A stretch of DNA of 64,000 nt from Mercenaria mercenaria (GCF_021730395.1 NC_069364.1:77679501-77743500), one strand, 5' to 3'. Positions 11,190-23,339 are shown, numbered from the stretch's first letter. Made by a program: numbers and translations. The notes: generated by a model from the letters alone, not told the origin.

Positions 11190-11545
11190 ATTCCCCACCA
11201 CCCCCACTACCCTGATGTATTCAGTAACTGCACAAGGGACAGAAATTATTTGGTAACTGTGCACTGGACGTTTGATGTACTGACCTCAAATCAATAATTA
11301 TCGGTTATTTACCAGTCATAAGTGACCTCCGTATCAAATGTGATCTTAGACCAAAGCATTCTCTAGTTATTTGGCAAAAACAGTTCTACTGTTCTGGGTC
11401 ACTGTGACCTTGACCTTTGACCTACTGATCTCAAAATCAATAGGGATCATTTGCTGGTCATGACCAACCTTCCTATCAACTTTCATCCGGGAACGGACCG
11501 ACCGACATCAGCAAACCAATATACCCTCCTTCTTCGAAGTGGGGC
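11190..11545 (-). repeat. Interspersed repeat with DR1-like motifs, 5' edge of duplication unit 1
   Basis: This matches 43355-43730 over most of its length ('accaaagcattctctag', 'tgacctttgacctact', 'catttgctggtcatgacc', 'cttcgaagtggggcataa'). The same family ends the sequence near 28670-28800 in inverse orientation. TGACCTTTGACCT at 11411-11423 is a perfect direct repeat of the nuclear-receptor half site, but it is part of the repeat consensus. Confidence 0.65.
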
Positions 11546-12311
11546 ATAAATATTTCGAACTGGTTTGGAAACAAATGGAAACAAAACACGAAAGAAGACT
11601 TATAATTGCCCCCCCCCCCCCCCCCCCCCAACCCCTACACACTCACACGCCACAACTAAAGAAAGACAAAAGACATTCATTACAATTCCATATACACACT
11701 CTGGTATCAAATAGTATCCTATTAATGGGACAATTTGTTGCACGCGCCGGTCAGTACGTTTACGGTGTTTGTGTTGTGCCCGTGTCTTAACTCTCTGAGG
11801 GTCTTGGTTTTACTTGGCACAATTTTCCCAAATATTCAGAACCTATCACAGTATCTTCAAGGTCGAGGCCGAACTAAAATGTTTATAAAAATATCTATGT
11901 GCAAACTTAATTGGTCTAGAGAACTTTCAAACAGGATGTATACATCTATTCATTTTAATAATATATCCACACATATTACGCAGAAGGTGCTGAATTATTT
12001 CTCATATTACAGCAGTGTGTGTATATGTTGTAAAGCAAAAGCAAATATCAACAACACTAAAAACCCCAAACGACAATTGATAAACTTACTACTTGTTGGC
12101 TGTCTTTGTCAAGAGTATTCTTCCGCATTACGTTTGTAATACTTCAACATCATAAACATGAGAGTAACAATGTGTATTGTACCGCTTGAAGATTTAAGTA
12201 TTCTCAATAAACTTTTATCATTTCGAAACGTGAAAAAACGTTTGTGCAAAAATAGTTAAAACATAAATCAACTAATTTTAAAAAAAGTTGTTACTCAAAT
12301 AGTTAAGAAAC
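11546..12311 (+). promoter_or_regulatory. Conserved 5' flank of fibrinogen-related gene copy 1
   Basis: This stretch is recognisably shared with 34170-34907 and 43735-44228, up to each start codon, so it marks the duplicated promoter region. A TATA-like 'tttataaaaatatc' at about 11882 matches 'tttataaagatatc' in copy 3. A C run (11609-11629) occurs here and in copy 3 but not in copy 2. The transcription start cannot be placed. Confidence 0.4.
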
Positions 12312-12712
12312 ATGGCTTTCTTGTGTAAGGAATATTTATGTTTCCTTATTTGTGTAAATGTTGTGCGTATATTTTGCTCAAACACATGGGTATGTACGGC
12401 AAATACCGATTACATCCAGCCGCCGCCGTCGTCTTGTGGAGAGTTAGAAAACAAAGTCCAGGCACTTGAAACACAAGTGAAACAACTACAAAAGCTGATG
12501 CAACAACAAGAAAGTTCAACTTTTACAACAATTGATGGCATTCCAAGAGGTATGTATGTCTTATCATGCAAACCATTCATTCAGTTAACATAGCATTTGA
12601 ATCATAAAGGTTGGTGGGATAAAGATACTGTTAACACAACGCACTCAATTAAATAAGTTATTACCGATTGCACATGCATATTTTTTGTTGGGGTCAACGT
12701 TTTTCAAATGCA

Positions 12713-12972
12713 CATTTTTTTTTTTGCTGGGGTTAATGTCACACCGGCGCAATGATCAGACACATTGCGCCTTTCCAGCTTTTGATGATCGAGGAAAACT
12801 CCTGGTGCCCCTGCGGGAAGGCATTAATTCGTCACGGGCGGTAACCACGTCTTTCCGTAAGATAGCTGGATGGCTTCCTCGCATGAAAGAATGCTACACA
12901 CAAAGTAAGGTTCGAACCACCGAACCAAACAGCGGCGAGGGACAAATGATCTTAACAAATCGGCCACCTAAG
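12713..12972 (-). mobile_element. Antisense SINE in intron 1 of copy 1 (pre-duplication)
   Basis: On the minus strand this reads from a tRNA-like head with B-box 'ggttcgaacc' near 12912, through 'gaggaagccatccagct', to a tail near 'agctggaaaggcgc' and 'gacattaacccc'. That is the same family as the SINE at 28859. Orthologous copies sit at the same place in copies 2 and 3, so the insertion predates the duplication. Confidence 0.7.
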
Positions 12973-14290
12973 CTTTCATGCTTTTTTTTTTCAAAGTGAA
13001 TATTTACATTCTTCCTATTCGTTCCATTACAAATTATGACGTTCGTATTTTATGAACCGCAAAAGGAAATGAGCCAAAGTTATGATACGCCGCTTAATGT
13101 TGACGTGCCACTGTTCTGTCGACACTCGCATGTAGCCGGAAAGAACATTTCTTAGATGATATTTCAGTTATTTCGTCTGGTAAACAGAATGTTCTGGAAG
13201 CAGATTCTAATGTTAAAGTCAACAAAATATGTGCAATTTACAAAACAAACTTCTTAAAATAATGGAGAGGAAATGTAAGGTAAACATAGGAAATTAGTTT
13301 TCTTTTTCAGAGTTCTTCCGATATAAAGTACACAATTTTGATGGGCAAATCAGTGAATTGTGTTTAAAAAGCGGATCATATTGCACGAACCTTGAAAAAA
13401 AACCCCAAATGCGACTGCGAGGTTTCGAATACATGACGAGAACATTGTATCGGAGAAACCTTTCACAAGAATTCTTACATGTTGAACATTTGTACTAAGT
13501 TCACTATTTTTTGAATATTTAAATTTATGATAAATACAATGTATAAATTTTCTTCATATATTTGCCTGAGCATTTTTCAAGAGCCTTTTGTTGTCGTGTT
13601 TTATATTAAGATTGCGAATGAAATATATGGGAACGGAACAAGAACGGATGGATTGTATGTCGTCTCACCTGACGGCAGATGTCCTTTCTTTGTGTATTGC
13701 CACATGACAAATGATGGATGGACTGTAATTCAGGTGAGTATCACATCTTTTTCACTCTATCATACGTTTATTGTGCTCAGTTTAAATCGGTGAATAACTT
13801 TGAAGAGACAAATTAACAGCTGATGACATAGATGATATTTTCACTCATGCTCCGCTTTGGTGAAAATATCAGAATTGTCTCCCTTATCGGTGAAGATATA
13901 TTTCGATATCGCACTGAAAACAAGCCCATTTACTTTAAATTTCATGCTAATTTGTGAAGATGAACGAATTTTCTTTTTATTACATGCTTACATTTTTCAA
14001 ATAAGACCGATACTTCATGACAAAATTCGGATTTATTTAGGCTACCGTGTTACATATGATGCATCCGCTAAATAACCATGGTCACTTATGCACAGTGATA
14101 TCGAATATTGGCGATAAGGTCCGTGAAATCAACATGACGCCATTTTGTTTTTAGAAACAAAAACTGCAATTTAATATATTGTTTAAAAAATACACAATCC
14201 GCGGCTAGCAGATAGTGGCAAATGTCAAGTTAAGTATGCATATTTTAAACGTTTCGGGTCAATGCCATCAGTTCGTTGAACGACCAGAAG

Positions 14291-14443
14291 CTTGCCATAC
14301 AAATGTCTCATTCGGTTTATGTTTACGTGAACGACATACCATACAAATGTCTTATTCAGTTCATGTTTACGTAAACGGCATACTATAATCAAAGAAGCTT
14401 TCTGATATCTCTTCCAGTTCATGTTTACGTTAACGGCATACTT
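14291..14443 (+). repeat. Short version of the intron 2 minisatellite (copy 1)
   Basis: Two to three degenerate monomers with the signature 'tttatgtttacgtgaacg', 'atgtttacgtaaacggcata' and 'tatctcttccag'. It is the same monomer that expands to about 2.3 kb in copy 2 and 0.8 kb in copy 3. Confidence 0.75.
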
Positions 14444-15508
14444 TTCGAATAGTTCTTTAAAGTTTACATTTTATGGCATGTTGTGATAGTATACGTTTCA
14501 ACAGGACTTTTTAAAACCTTATTTACATCTGTAGAATATATTGCAGTCATATTTAGAATGGTCTTTAAGTATGTCATGGCTTGATACAAATATAATTGTT
14601 GCGCTATGATTTAGCTTTAAAGTAAAACATATAATTATTTCCTATTGAGGTAGGCCCCTAATAATGATTTTAGATAATTTCCTTACTTATACTGCGATCG
14701 AATTAAAATATAATTTAGTATACAAACATTTCAGATCAGAGGAGCCACTTTCTCTGGTGTATATGCAAGTCCGTTTTTTTTCTATTATAGCGTCGAATAG
14801 ATGGTAGGGTAAACTTTTATAGACCATGGACAGATTACGTCAATGGATTCGGTGATCTTGACGGTTCCCATTGGCTAGGTCTTGAGAAAATTCACCGTCT
14901 GACAGGAGACGGAAGTCAGATTTACTTTGATATAGAAAACTATGACGGTTCAAAAGAGTATGCTCATTACAAAGTGTTTACCGTCCACGGAGCAGCGGCT
15001 GCTTACAGAATGAATGTTGATGCCTTTGGTTATAAAGGATCATTGAAAGAGCTTCTTAGTTACCATGACAACCGGAAGTTTTCTACATATGATAGGGACA
15101 ATGATGCTTCCACCGGCAACTGTTGCAAGGACAGCCTAGACGGTGGGGGATGGTGGTATAATAATTGTTATAAGCTGGGAAACATGAACGGAGTTTTCGG
15201 GAAGAAGGAATTGGGAGGAACTGGATACTACGACGGAGGTCATATACAGATAAAGACCGTTGTCATAAAGGTGAAATCAGTTAACGGAGTTTGCTGATCA
15301 GGTTGACACAGTCACGTAATATTTTGATGTCGCAGTTGTTTTGAAATTAAAATATCATGAGATTAGTAAACCCTTTATGTCAGCTTTGCTGTCTCCATAT
15401 TAAGAAGGTCAAGTATAAACTAGTTAAAAGCAAATATTACACATACATGTATGATGAATGGGGTGTGTGGGGGGATCCTGAGGCAATTGTTTACATAATG
15501 ATGACGTA

Positions 15509-15690
15509 ATACATGTCGAGTTTATGAATAGAAAATAGGAATGTCGAGTTTATGAATAGAAAAGAGGACATGTCGAGTTTATGAATAGAAATGATGACAT
15601 GTCAACTCTATGAATAGAAATTAGAACATGTCAACTTTATGAATAGAAATTAGGAATGTCCAGTTTATGAATACAGAAATGAGCATGTTG
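15509..15690 (+). repeat. Tandem repeat, ~29 bp unit, about six copies
   Basis: The unit reads 'catgtcgagtttatgaat' plus 'agaaaagagga' with small variations. It is found only downstream of copy 1 and lies next to the fossil element that begins about 15.93 kb. Confidence 0.8.
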
Positions 15691-15929
15691 CATTGATCAA
15701 AAGAAAAATGGTCAAAACAAACATTGTCAATTTTATGAATGAAAACCTAAACCCTTTGTCTAATCGCTAATTCCTATATAAAACAATAGTTGCAGTTTAA
15801 CGGTACTGAATGAAAGCCCTGTTGAAGATTTTGAAGCGTATAGTGGATTAACTGCATTCCATTCATACAATTTTACATCCAGTCTTTTAAAATAAAAACA
15901 AATGTGGTCAAAACTAGTTAGAGTATCTG

Positions 15930-18900
15930 AATCAGAGATTCCTCCTCTCTTGAAAATAAGTAAAAATGAGTGAATGAGGGTTTCCTCCTCACTGGGAGGA
16001 GGTAAAATGAGGGCATGAGGGATTTCTTTAGTTTAATCATATTTTATTGTAATCATCACACAAGACATTATGGTAATGTACATCAAGACACTATTATACA
16101 GATACATATGTAAATATATATATACAATAGCAAACTATCATTATACAAGACATATATATTACTACTGTACATTAGGAAGTATTCAGTAACTTTGCGAATG
16201 TGCGATAATACAAAAGGGTTGGACCACAAGTTTTACCAACATTAGAAATCGGTCCGTCCCTGGCTGTCAAATTAATGTTAGATTAAACTAAATGGCGGAT
16301 TTTTTGTTTGGTCTGGAATGGAAAAAATATATATGCTTAACAAAATATAATTTTAAGTTATAAACTTACTTATATAGAAGAAGAGTTAAGACAGTAAATT
16401 TAATAGAAGAAAAGCAGGGAAAAAACAAGGGATTTCTTTCTCCCTAGAACATGAGTAAAAATGAGTAACACATAAAAACATGAAGAAACAATGGAATAGG
16501 TTTGAAAACATTTATTTTCTGTATAACATACATTTAATACAGGTGTGACAGTGTGCATATGTGCTACAAATACAGTGCGAGTAAGCAAGGTAGCGCACTA
16601 ATTATATATATATAATAATATTGTTTTAACTTTAAACTTCTATAGCATGAACTGTTTGCAAAGTAATATGTTTATGTTCTATTAATCAGTAATATGACAG
16701 TTATCAGTCTAGTCAGTAATTATTATATGTATATATGTTATCTCTCCATTAGATATTTCCTCTTTTTTACAGCATATTGTATAGCTTCATCTTTTGAGAA
16801 TTTGTCTTCTTCTCTTAACCGCTTGGCAGTTCTCATAATTGTTTTGATGTATCGATTTTTCGGCGACGCCGTCTAAATTCGTTTTCGTTACCAATGCCAC
16901 GTGACTTCAATTTGCAAATCAAACTACTTGATAATGCATTATAGATAATTTATCAAAATGGAAGATTTATGCAACACTCTGCCTGATTGGACGAGAGTGT
17001 CAATTTCTTTCACTCTGTTGATTGTGCTACGCTGAGTGAAATGTAGACAAAGCGTTTACCCTAAACGACGCTGTTCACAGTTTTAAAGCTAACTTTGGCT
17101 CAGTATATTTAGCAAGAATATTGATATATCTCAAAATGATAAGTAAGTTTAATAAATATGATAAAAACCTGTTCAAATACCAACATATATCAAATTAAAG
17201 AAAGAGCTGAATACGGTCTGCGTATCACATGAATAAGGGTGTGATAAGAGTCTTATGTAGAGAAGTGCTTTTTAAAAGATTTTCCTTGTTACAATTGTCG
17301 TCTGTATATGAAAAGGTTTCTTGCTTTTGTGACTTACTCAGATTGCATATTAAAATGAGTACTTGTTTGCTTTGATATATTTGTTATAAATCATTTAACT
17401 GATTTATTATATATGAATATTTTTCTTTAGTATGGTATGCAAATATTGAACTCAGTTGAAATCTGTTTTATTATATATATGCTATACAATGCCTGAATCT
17501 CATTACACTGAAATGAAGGTACGCTGCATACAGTTTATCTATGTGATATGACTACGGCCAAACTTTGCTTATGAAACAGAAATATTGAAATAATTACAAT
17601 TGTATGTTTTGCTTGACCTTCACTTTTTTATAGGTGTGACGTCATTGTCCAAAGATTCATGAATAGCGAATATGCTGTTTGTTAAAGCGGGATCAGTTGG
17701 CCTATTTTAGAAATAAATAAAAATAATAAATAAAAACATCCTTTAATTGATTTTTTCTCATGTATTCTAATCAAACTTGATTTGTAGCACCTTTATTAGG
17801 CCCGCAGCCAACTATGTTCAGCTAGGACATTTGACCCCTTTTAGGGGCTGCTAGAGGTAAAACTAGAAATGCCTTTATACAGCGTCTCATGAACAGCTTG
17901 GTGGATCTTTGTCATACTTGGTCTGGAGCATCATTATAAGGTCCTCTTCCAAATTTACTTATATAGGAACTTGGGCCCTATTAGGGACCACTATAGCTAA
18001 AAGTAGATATGCCTTGCTTCGCATTAACCACTAAAATGTATTGGATTTTTATCAAACTCGATGTGTAACAATATCGTAAGGTCTCCTGCTATTTTGTTAC
18101 AAATGGGGATAGGGACCAATTTAGCTAAAATATAAACACGTTTAATGACCTCTTCTCATGAACCGCTTCATGAATCTTCATCAAACTACTGCTGTAATTA
18201 TTCGTCTAAGGATAAACGAAACAAAATTGCAACCCTACGAAACCTTTGCGAAAAATTAAAAGAGAGCCATTTAAATTGTTAAAGTGCGGTGTTTAGTTTT
18301 GCAATTTGAAAAATGTTAGATGAAAGATGAATGTTAGATGAAAAATTCATAAACTTCTTTCCTTATTACAATTCGCCGACCATCATTTTTAAAAATATTT
18401 CTTGTTTTACGAATAATAATATAGTTTTGTCTGAACTGTTTATTATACAATGATCTCAGCTCATCAAATGTTAAGTCTTGAATTTCTTCCGGTGTGCTCT
18501 CAGGGTATTTTTTATGATTCTTCTTGGCCTTTTCATTTAACATTTCATCCCCTGCATCGTAGGCAAGATCTAGGAAGTATTTCCATATATCAATATGTTT
18601 CCTGTGTTTATAATTGCTAGAAGAGTCTTTCTGGTTTTTGTATCAGTATCTGTATCATAGCCAGTATTGTTATCATCATCATCATCATCATCATCATCAG
18701 AATCTTCATCACCATCACCATCAATTTCATCATCATCGGCAGCAGCAGCATTTAAGCTTTACCTGTATCTGTCGGAAATAGTTTCGGACTTACTGTAGTC
18801 TGTTTCCTCATCTGAAGAGTTTCCATTCTTTGAATCATTTTCAGACATGTTGTCATTATGAGTATGTTGTAAGTGCCTTTTTAGATTATCTTTTCTCCCA

Positions 18901-19228
18901 AATTTTCTGTTGCAATAAGTGCATGTGTAAACCATGGTGTCAAGTTTTAAAAGAAAGTAGGTTTTAGCCAATTTTATACACTTCCTCCTTCTACTTTTCC
19001 TCCTCCTCTACTACAACAGCAACAATGAGTTGCAAAGAATTCAAAATAAATATTAGGTAGTCATAACAGAATGTTCATTGTAATTCTATTTCGTTTCATA
19101 AGAAGGGAAACCACTCTTGTAACAGTTTTAACTCATTTCTATGGAGGATAAATTCTCCTAACTCAATTTCCAAGGAGGAGAACCCCCCTAATTCACTCAG
19201 TTTAACTCATTTTCTAGGGAGGAGGACG
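15930..19228 (-). mobile_element. Fossil virus-like element, possibly Polinton-type (uncertain)
   Basis: Related GAG/CCTCC-rich sequences in inverse orientation lie at both ends (about 15940-16020 and 19120-19228), suggesting terminal inverted repeats. Near the right end, on the minus strand, are coding remnants: a C2H2 zinc finger (CTYCNRKFGRKDNLKRHL, about 18759-18935), an acidic Asp-rich section, and a basic helical piece (about 18334-18543). I associate that domain order with proteins common in bivalve genomes and, tentatively, with Polinton-like elements. No polymerase, integrase or capsid gene was recognised, so the element is broken and probably mostly deleted. The insertion is absent from duplication units 2 and 3, where the flanks run on without it, so it is younger than the duplication, or a larger rearrangement happened here. 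Confidence 0.4.
17790..18200 (+). repeat. Degenerate tandem repeat, ~135 bp unit, about three copies
   Basis: Successive units share 'agaaatgccttta/agatatgcctt', 'catgaacagctt...gatcttt.tcatact', 'aaggtcctc' and 'agggaccactatagctaa'. The copies are well diverged. No coding potential. Confidence 0.6.
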
Positions 19229-19397
19229 AGTTGCGAAGAAAGTGGAAATTATTATATGATGTTTGTATGGTTGTCATGATGATACTTTGTAAATTGTATC
19301 AGCAAAAACTTCTTGTACATTCTTCATCCCAGTTATCTTGTTCTCCTCACAATCGATACAGGAATAAATAGTTTAAAATATTATAACATTTATGTAG
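19229..19397 (+). repeat. Downstream flank of duplication unit 1 (resumes)
   Basis: 'gttgcgaagaaagtggaaat' through 'caggaataaatagtt' matches 40600-40750 and 51610-51765. This shows where unit 1 resumes after the fossil element. Confidence 0.75.
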
Positions 19398-19724
19398 GAT
19401 AACGCATGTGTTTTCGTGTTATAACATCTGCAGAATCCCAAGGGATTGGTTGTAGCCCGAGCCACGAAACGGACATGTGCTAACGTAATTCTAGCATAAA
19501 ACGAGTGAAAAACTAATAAACGAATATAATGTTCTTAATTAACGTCATTAAATTACCATGAAATGCAAGGGGATGTCTGCGTTGTTTTTTCACGTTGACG
19601 TCATTTCCTTTTGAATTATCCGTTTTGGGGCCGTAATACGTTTACGCTTTACCATGGAACGCGCATACATAAAAAGGTGTTTTAACAGCACGTGAGCACG
19701 AGAACAGCAGTTTTATGCTAGAAT
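19398..19724 (-). mobile_element. Composite MITE (family D), copy 1
   Basis: An inner element bounded by ATTCTAGCATAAAAC (19488) and its exact inverse GTTTTATGCTAGAAT (ends 19724) is joined to an arm reading 'gataacgcatgtgttttcg', 'catctgcagaatccca'. The same composite occurs at 32683-33096 in reverse. Units 2 and 3 lack it at the matching place, so it inserted after the duplication. Confidence 0.75.
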
Positions 19725-20443
19725 ACATGTTACTGTCTAATTTATCGTCTTTTCTCAGTTTATGTTTTTATTTTCTGGTCCAGTAAGATCATAGAGCACA
19801 TTCAACTTTACTATAATAGAGTTCTGCTTGAGCCGGTGTAGCGTGATTATCACACGGTCGTGACCAGGTCCACGGTTTATATATGTTTTTCAAAACCTGC
19901 CCAAATGCTTATTCTTTGTTCAATATTTGCAAAATTTTGCATATCAAATTCTCAAAGATAGCTTTTGTAAATTACATAATTTGATTTTGATTTTATATTC
20001 CTGAAATTTAAATATATTGATTTGAATATGCCCAATTTGACGTATTTTACCGGCTTTTATGGTGCTTCAGAAAAAACTTGCAGAACACAGTAACTTATTC
20101 TTTTTCACGAATCAGATTGTCTTAAAACTTGCTAGAGGTGTGTTAAATATTGTGCATGGGACTGTTGTTGTGAATAGCTACTCAAATAATAAGATTTACA
20201 CGCTCTGAAAATCACCTTTTTGTCTAAAAATTTACGAAAAACATGGCCGCGGTGCGCAAATAATGAGTTGGTTATTTCAAAAATGTCCTATTATTCTTCA
20301 GTAAAACTTCTTGTTAATTTAAGACTCTAATAACTTGCTTGACATACCCATAGGCAAATATCTGTTATCGGTGTAATTACACCTTTGGAGAAAAGCGTGA
20401 TTCGCACGTTTTAATTTCATCATTCGCCGCCTGAAGAGACAAG
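19725..20443. other. End of unit 1 flank and unique sequence
   Basis: 19740-19835 still matches 40795-40880 ('tatgtttttattttctggtc'). After that no counterpart was seen and nothing coding was found. 'gcgtgattatcacacg' at about 19846 resembles the motif of the 29-32 kb repeat field. Confidence 0.4.
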
Positions 20444-20885
20444 ATGGTGGAGCTTGCGAAATCGAAAGTAAGTAGATCTGCCACTTTTGAAATAAAATCT
20501 TGTAGATTCTAGATCTTCTGATTGACAGTCACTTGTTTATCTTATTTATCTGTTTCCACATATAATATGGATCTAGTAGATTACATACAACCAGTTTAAA
20601 ATAATAACACCTACAGTAGCGTGCGGGTGCTCTAAGACTCTTGAAGTTCTTCAGCCAAAGCCTGGCCAGAGTGACATAATTTTACAATATAGATCTAGGT
20701 CTACTAAGCAGTTGTAATTGTGAATTATTAGCTGTTTTCAACTACTGAAATTCGTAAAAGTGATCCGTAATTAGATGTTCAGTTGGATATGTAATCCAAA
20801 AATTTAAAACGGGATCCATATCATATGGAACAGAGGAGATATTGAGATGGTTTGAAATTAATTTAAAAAAAAATTTATCAAAAGG

Positions 20886-21175
20886 GGATTCGGTTAAAGG
20901 TAAATTTTATCTAACGTCGCTTTGTGAAACAATGAACATAAGCTCTGTAGAGCTTTGAGCGACCCTTTTTTAAGAACAGTTAAAACCAATTATACCTTAC
21001 CCCAGCAATTGCGAGTACCCATTTACAGCTGGGGCACGACTGAGGCAATCATGATAAAGTGCCTTACCCAAGGTCACACCGCAATGGAGTTGCCAGGAAT
21101 CGAACCTGGGGCCTTCACCTCTGTAGGACAGCGTATTAGCCCTGTCAACCAATGCATCCGCACGAGTTCTTCATT
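20886..21175 (-). mobile_element. tRNA-derived SINE, minus strand
   Basis: The minus strand carries a perfect B-box, GGTTCGATTCC, at about 21094-21104, near the tRNA-like head. The body runs through 'cattgcggtgtgacctt' to a tail near 20890. A related tail fragment is at 23115-23222 ('tttgtgaaacaat.aacataagctc.gtagagctt'). Confidence 0.65.
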
Positions 21176-21194
21176 GATTTATGTTAAATTATGT

Positions 21195-21340
21195 GGTATG
21201 TAAGTTGTTGGCTCAGCTCAATCCAGGGGTCGTGGGTTCGAGCCCCAGTGGGGTCAGGACTTCTCGTATGACACTAGTACTGGTTATTCCAAGAAGCGGA
21301 CTCGAGAGTGGTTCCAGTAAGCTTAAACTCTGCACATTTA
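21195..21340 (+). mobile_element. tRNA-derived SINE-like sequence
   Basis: 'gttggctcagctcaatcc' followed by 'cgtgggttcgagcccc' gives A- and B-box-like elements. A tail such as 'ctagtactggttattccaag' follows, with no 3' acceptor arm. It lies head to head with the SINE at 20886-21175. Confidence 0.5.
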
Positions 21341-21686
21341 AAGCAAAATACTCTTTTTTTCATTACCAACATCTTACTCTCTCCAATATTTCACATCTTG
21401 TGATGGAACCCTCTTCACAAAAAATATAGTGAAAAAGTACAAAATTTTAATGTGGAACACTACAATTTCATAACCCCATTAGTTTTCTAAGTCCTAATGT
21501 TTTTCTAAGATCTTTATCCTTTCAGCTGTGAAGACACAGTATGTTTTTTTGTTTAATAGATCAACTTTCTCAGACATTTGATGAATGTATATACACCCAA
21601 AAATGTCCCCTTTGCAACTTTTTAGTTGTTAAGTGTCAGATTTCTTTTATTTTTTTTTTTAAATAAAATTAGATTATACTTTATTT

Positions 21687-21926
21687 GAGCCGTACCATGA
21701 GAAAACCAACATACCGTAGTTGGTTTGCGACCAGCATGGATCCAGACCAGCCTGCGCATTTGCACAGTCTGGTCAGGATCCATGCTGTTCGCTAACAGTT
21801 TCTCTAATTCCAAGAGGCTTTAAAAGCGAACAGCATGGTTCTTGATCAGACTGCGCGGATGCGCAGGCTGGTCTGGATCAATGCTGGTCACAAATCCACT
21901 ATGTTGGTTTTTTCGTGGCACGGCTC
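21687..21926. mobile_element. Palindromic MITE, family A, copy 3
   Basis: 240 bp, starting GAGCCGTACCATG and ending CGTGGCACGGCTC, with a perfect ATTT duplication (21683-21686 and 21927-21930). It lies inside the first intron of the candidate transcript. Confidence 0.85.
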
Positions 21927-22017
21927 ATTTTCCTTGAAAGGGAGTTACAGTTGATAAAAAAGCAGCTTTCAACTTGACATATTAAGGACTGTTCAACATT
22001 CGAAAAGCCAAAAGTGA

Positions 22018-22548
22018 TGTCCCCTGTGCACCCTTTTTTGACATTCATTTAATTTACCATTATATAAGAAACTCTGGACAATTTAAAATTCATTGTTTGC
22101 ATTTTTTCAGAAGTAACCAGTTTTCAAGTTAAAAAGTGGAAACATCAATTGTTTGGCTTCTCAAGCTCTTAAGTTTACCCACATATATGTAAATGTTCAC
22201 AAGTGAATATTGTGTAGTCGAGAAAAAATGTACTTACTATGAACATATTCTATGATATGATATATTTTGCTGCAGTTTGTCCCCTGTGCATCTTCTTAGT
22301 AACATAATAAAGTATGTATGAATTTTACTGTCACATTTTACCATGCATGGCATTTGTGTCATTTTACTCTCTGTAAGCAGTGCATGTAGAATAATGATTT
22401 CAATGTGTTGGTTATTGTTAAAGTCACATTTTTCATTTAAAGGAAACTGCTGTTGAATAAGCATTGTGTTTCTTGTGAATTTTTTTTATGAACAGTTAAA
22501 TAATAATGCATGATATTATACTGATTTTCAGTATGTGTCCCCTGTGCA
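22018..22548 (+). repeat. Three spaced copies of a GTCCCCTGTGCA motif
   Basis: GTCCCCTGTGCA occurs at 22019, 22279 and 22537, about 259 bases apart each time, in otherwise AT-rich sequence; a weaker 'gtcccctttgca' lies at 21605. The intervals show no obvious further similarity. This could be a strongly decayed tandem repeat or a spaced binding motif. Confidence 0.5.
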
Positions 22549-23114
22549 CCTGCAATATAACTCATTTTGAGTTGAAAATTTTAGAAATTAAGATTATGGA
22601 CATTCTTGGAATCTGGCATGTTTTAAACATTCAAAATTTGAGGAAAAAATAGGTTTTATTATATATGTTAATTAATTTTCATTAAGCAACAAATTTTCTA
22701 GGTTAAAATTTATTTTCATGTCAGATTTGTGCAGAAAGGCTGATTTTAAAAACAATCTCCACAAACATTGATTGATATAGTTTCAAACCATACACATTAC
22801 ACCTATATCTTTATGTTGAAAATATAACTGTTAATATATTTCCTTAATCATAAAACACTGCAACATTATCACCCATCATACTGCAATTGAAATTCACTGA
22901 ACTTTCAAATTAAAGGCTGAACTATTTTCTGATAGTTTTTTCTCAACACTTTCCCAAAGTTATTTCCTTGAATTTTGAAGTATTTGCTATCATATAAAAT
23001 AGGTGACCGCCATAAGAAATAGGTTTTCAACTGTATGTCCCACTTTTTCTTCATTATTTTGAAAACCACCCAAATATAGAACAATCTGAATGTCCAATTA
23101 TTTTGACTAAGTTG

Positions 23115-23222
23115 GAATAGGTAAAGGTAAAGGTAATTTTTATTTACCTTTGCTTTGTGAAACAATTAACATAAGCTCCGTAGAGCTTTTTAGCAACCCT
23201 TTTTCAAGAACAGTTAAATACA
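23115..23222 (-). mobile_element. Fragment of the 20886-type SINE
   Basis: It matches the tail part of 20886-20985, including 'tttgtgaaacaattaacata' and 'ttcaagaacagttaaa'. The head is missing. Confidence 0.5.
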
Positions 23223-23339
23223 CAGAGCTAACTTAATTCTGTTTTACTGTTACAGTAAATAATAATTAAAGACACTGATTCTGGTGTGCCTGGTATGTGG
23301 CCTATGGGGATGATAAGGTCTGGTATTGGAGGTAAGGAT

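Larger units (their letters stand above)
12312..15297 (+). pseudogene. Fibrinogen-related protein gene, copy 1 (probably disrupted)
   Basis: Exons: 12312-12549 (signal peptide and a coiled-coil heptad stretch, ELENKVQALETQVKQLQ), 13611-13733 and 14791-15297. Splice sites are GT-AG. Exons 2 and 3 encode the fibrinogen C-terminal domain: VSPDGRCPFFVYC, WTVIQ, then RRIDGRVNFYRPW, GDLDGSHWLGLEKIH, the calcium-loop DRDNDAS and the disulphide pair around NCC...WWYNNC. Exon 2 is 123 bases, against 122 in copies 2 and 3. An extra T in 'gcgaatgaaat' shifts the frame two codons after the acceptor, so the conserved DCEEIYGNG start is lost. A possible upstream acceptor ('tttttcaag' near 13581) would keep the frame but replace the conserved Cys with a hydrophobic stretch. 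Exon 2 also has altered positions (CHMTNDGW for CDMTNGGW), which fits relaxed constraint. A sequencing error remains possible. Confidence 0.7.

Noticed and set aside
11735-12139. 134-codon frame upstream of lectin copy 1
   Set aside because: The homologous flanks of copies 2 and 3 do not keep the frame.
20444-20467. First exon of ribosomal protein L29 (because of AKSK)
   Set aside because: No exon encoding the expected continuation (NHTxHNQ) was found downstream, and the next predicted exon stops at once.
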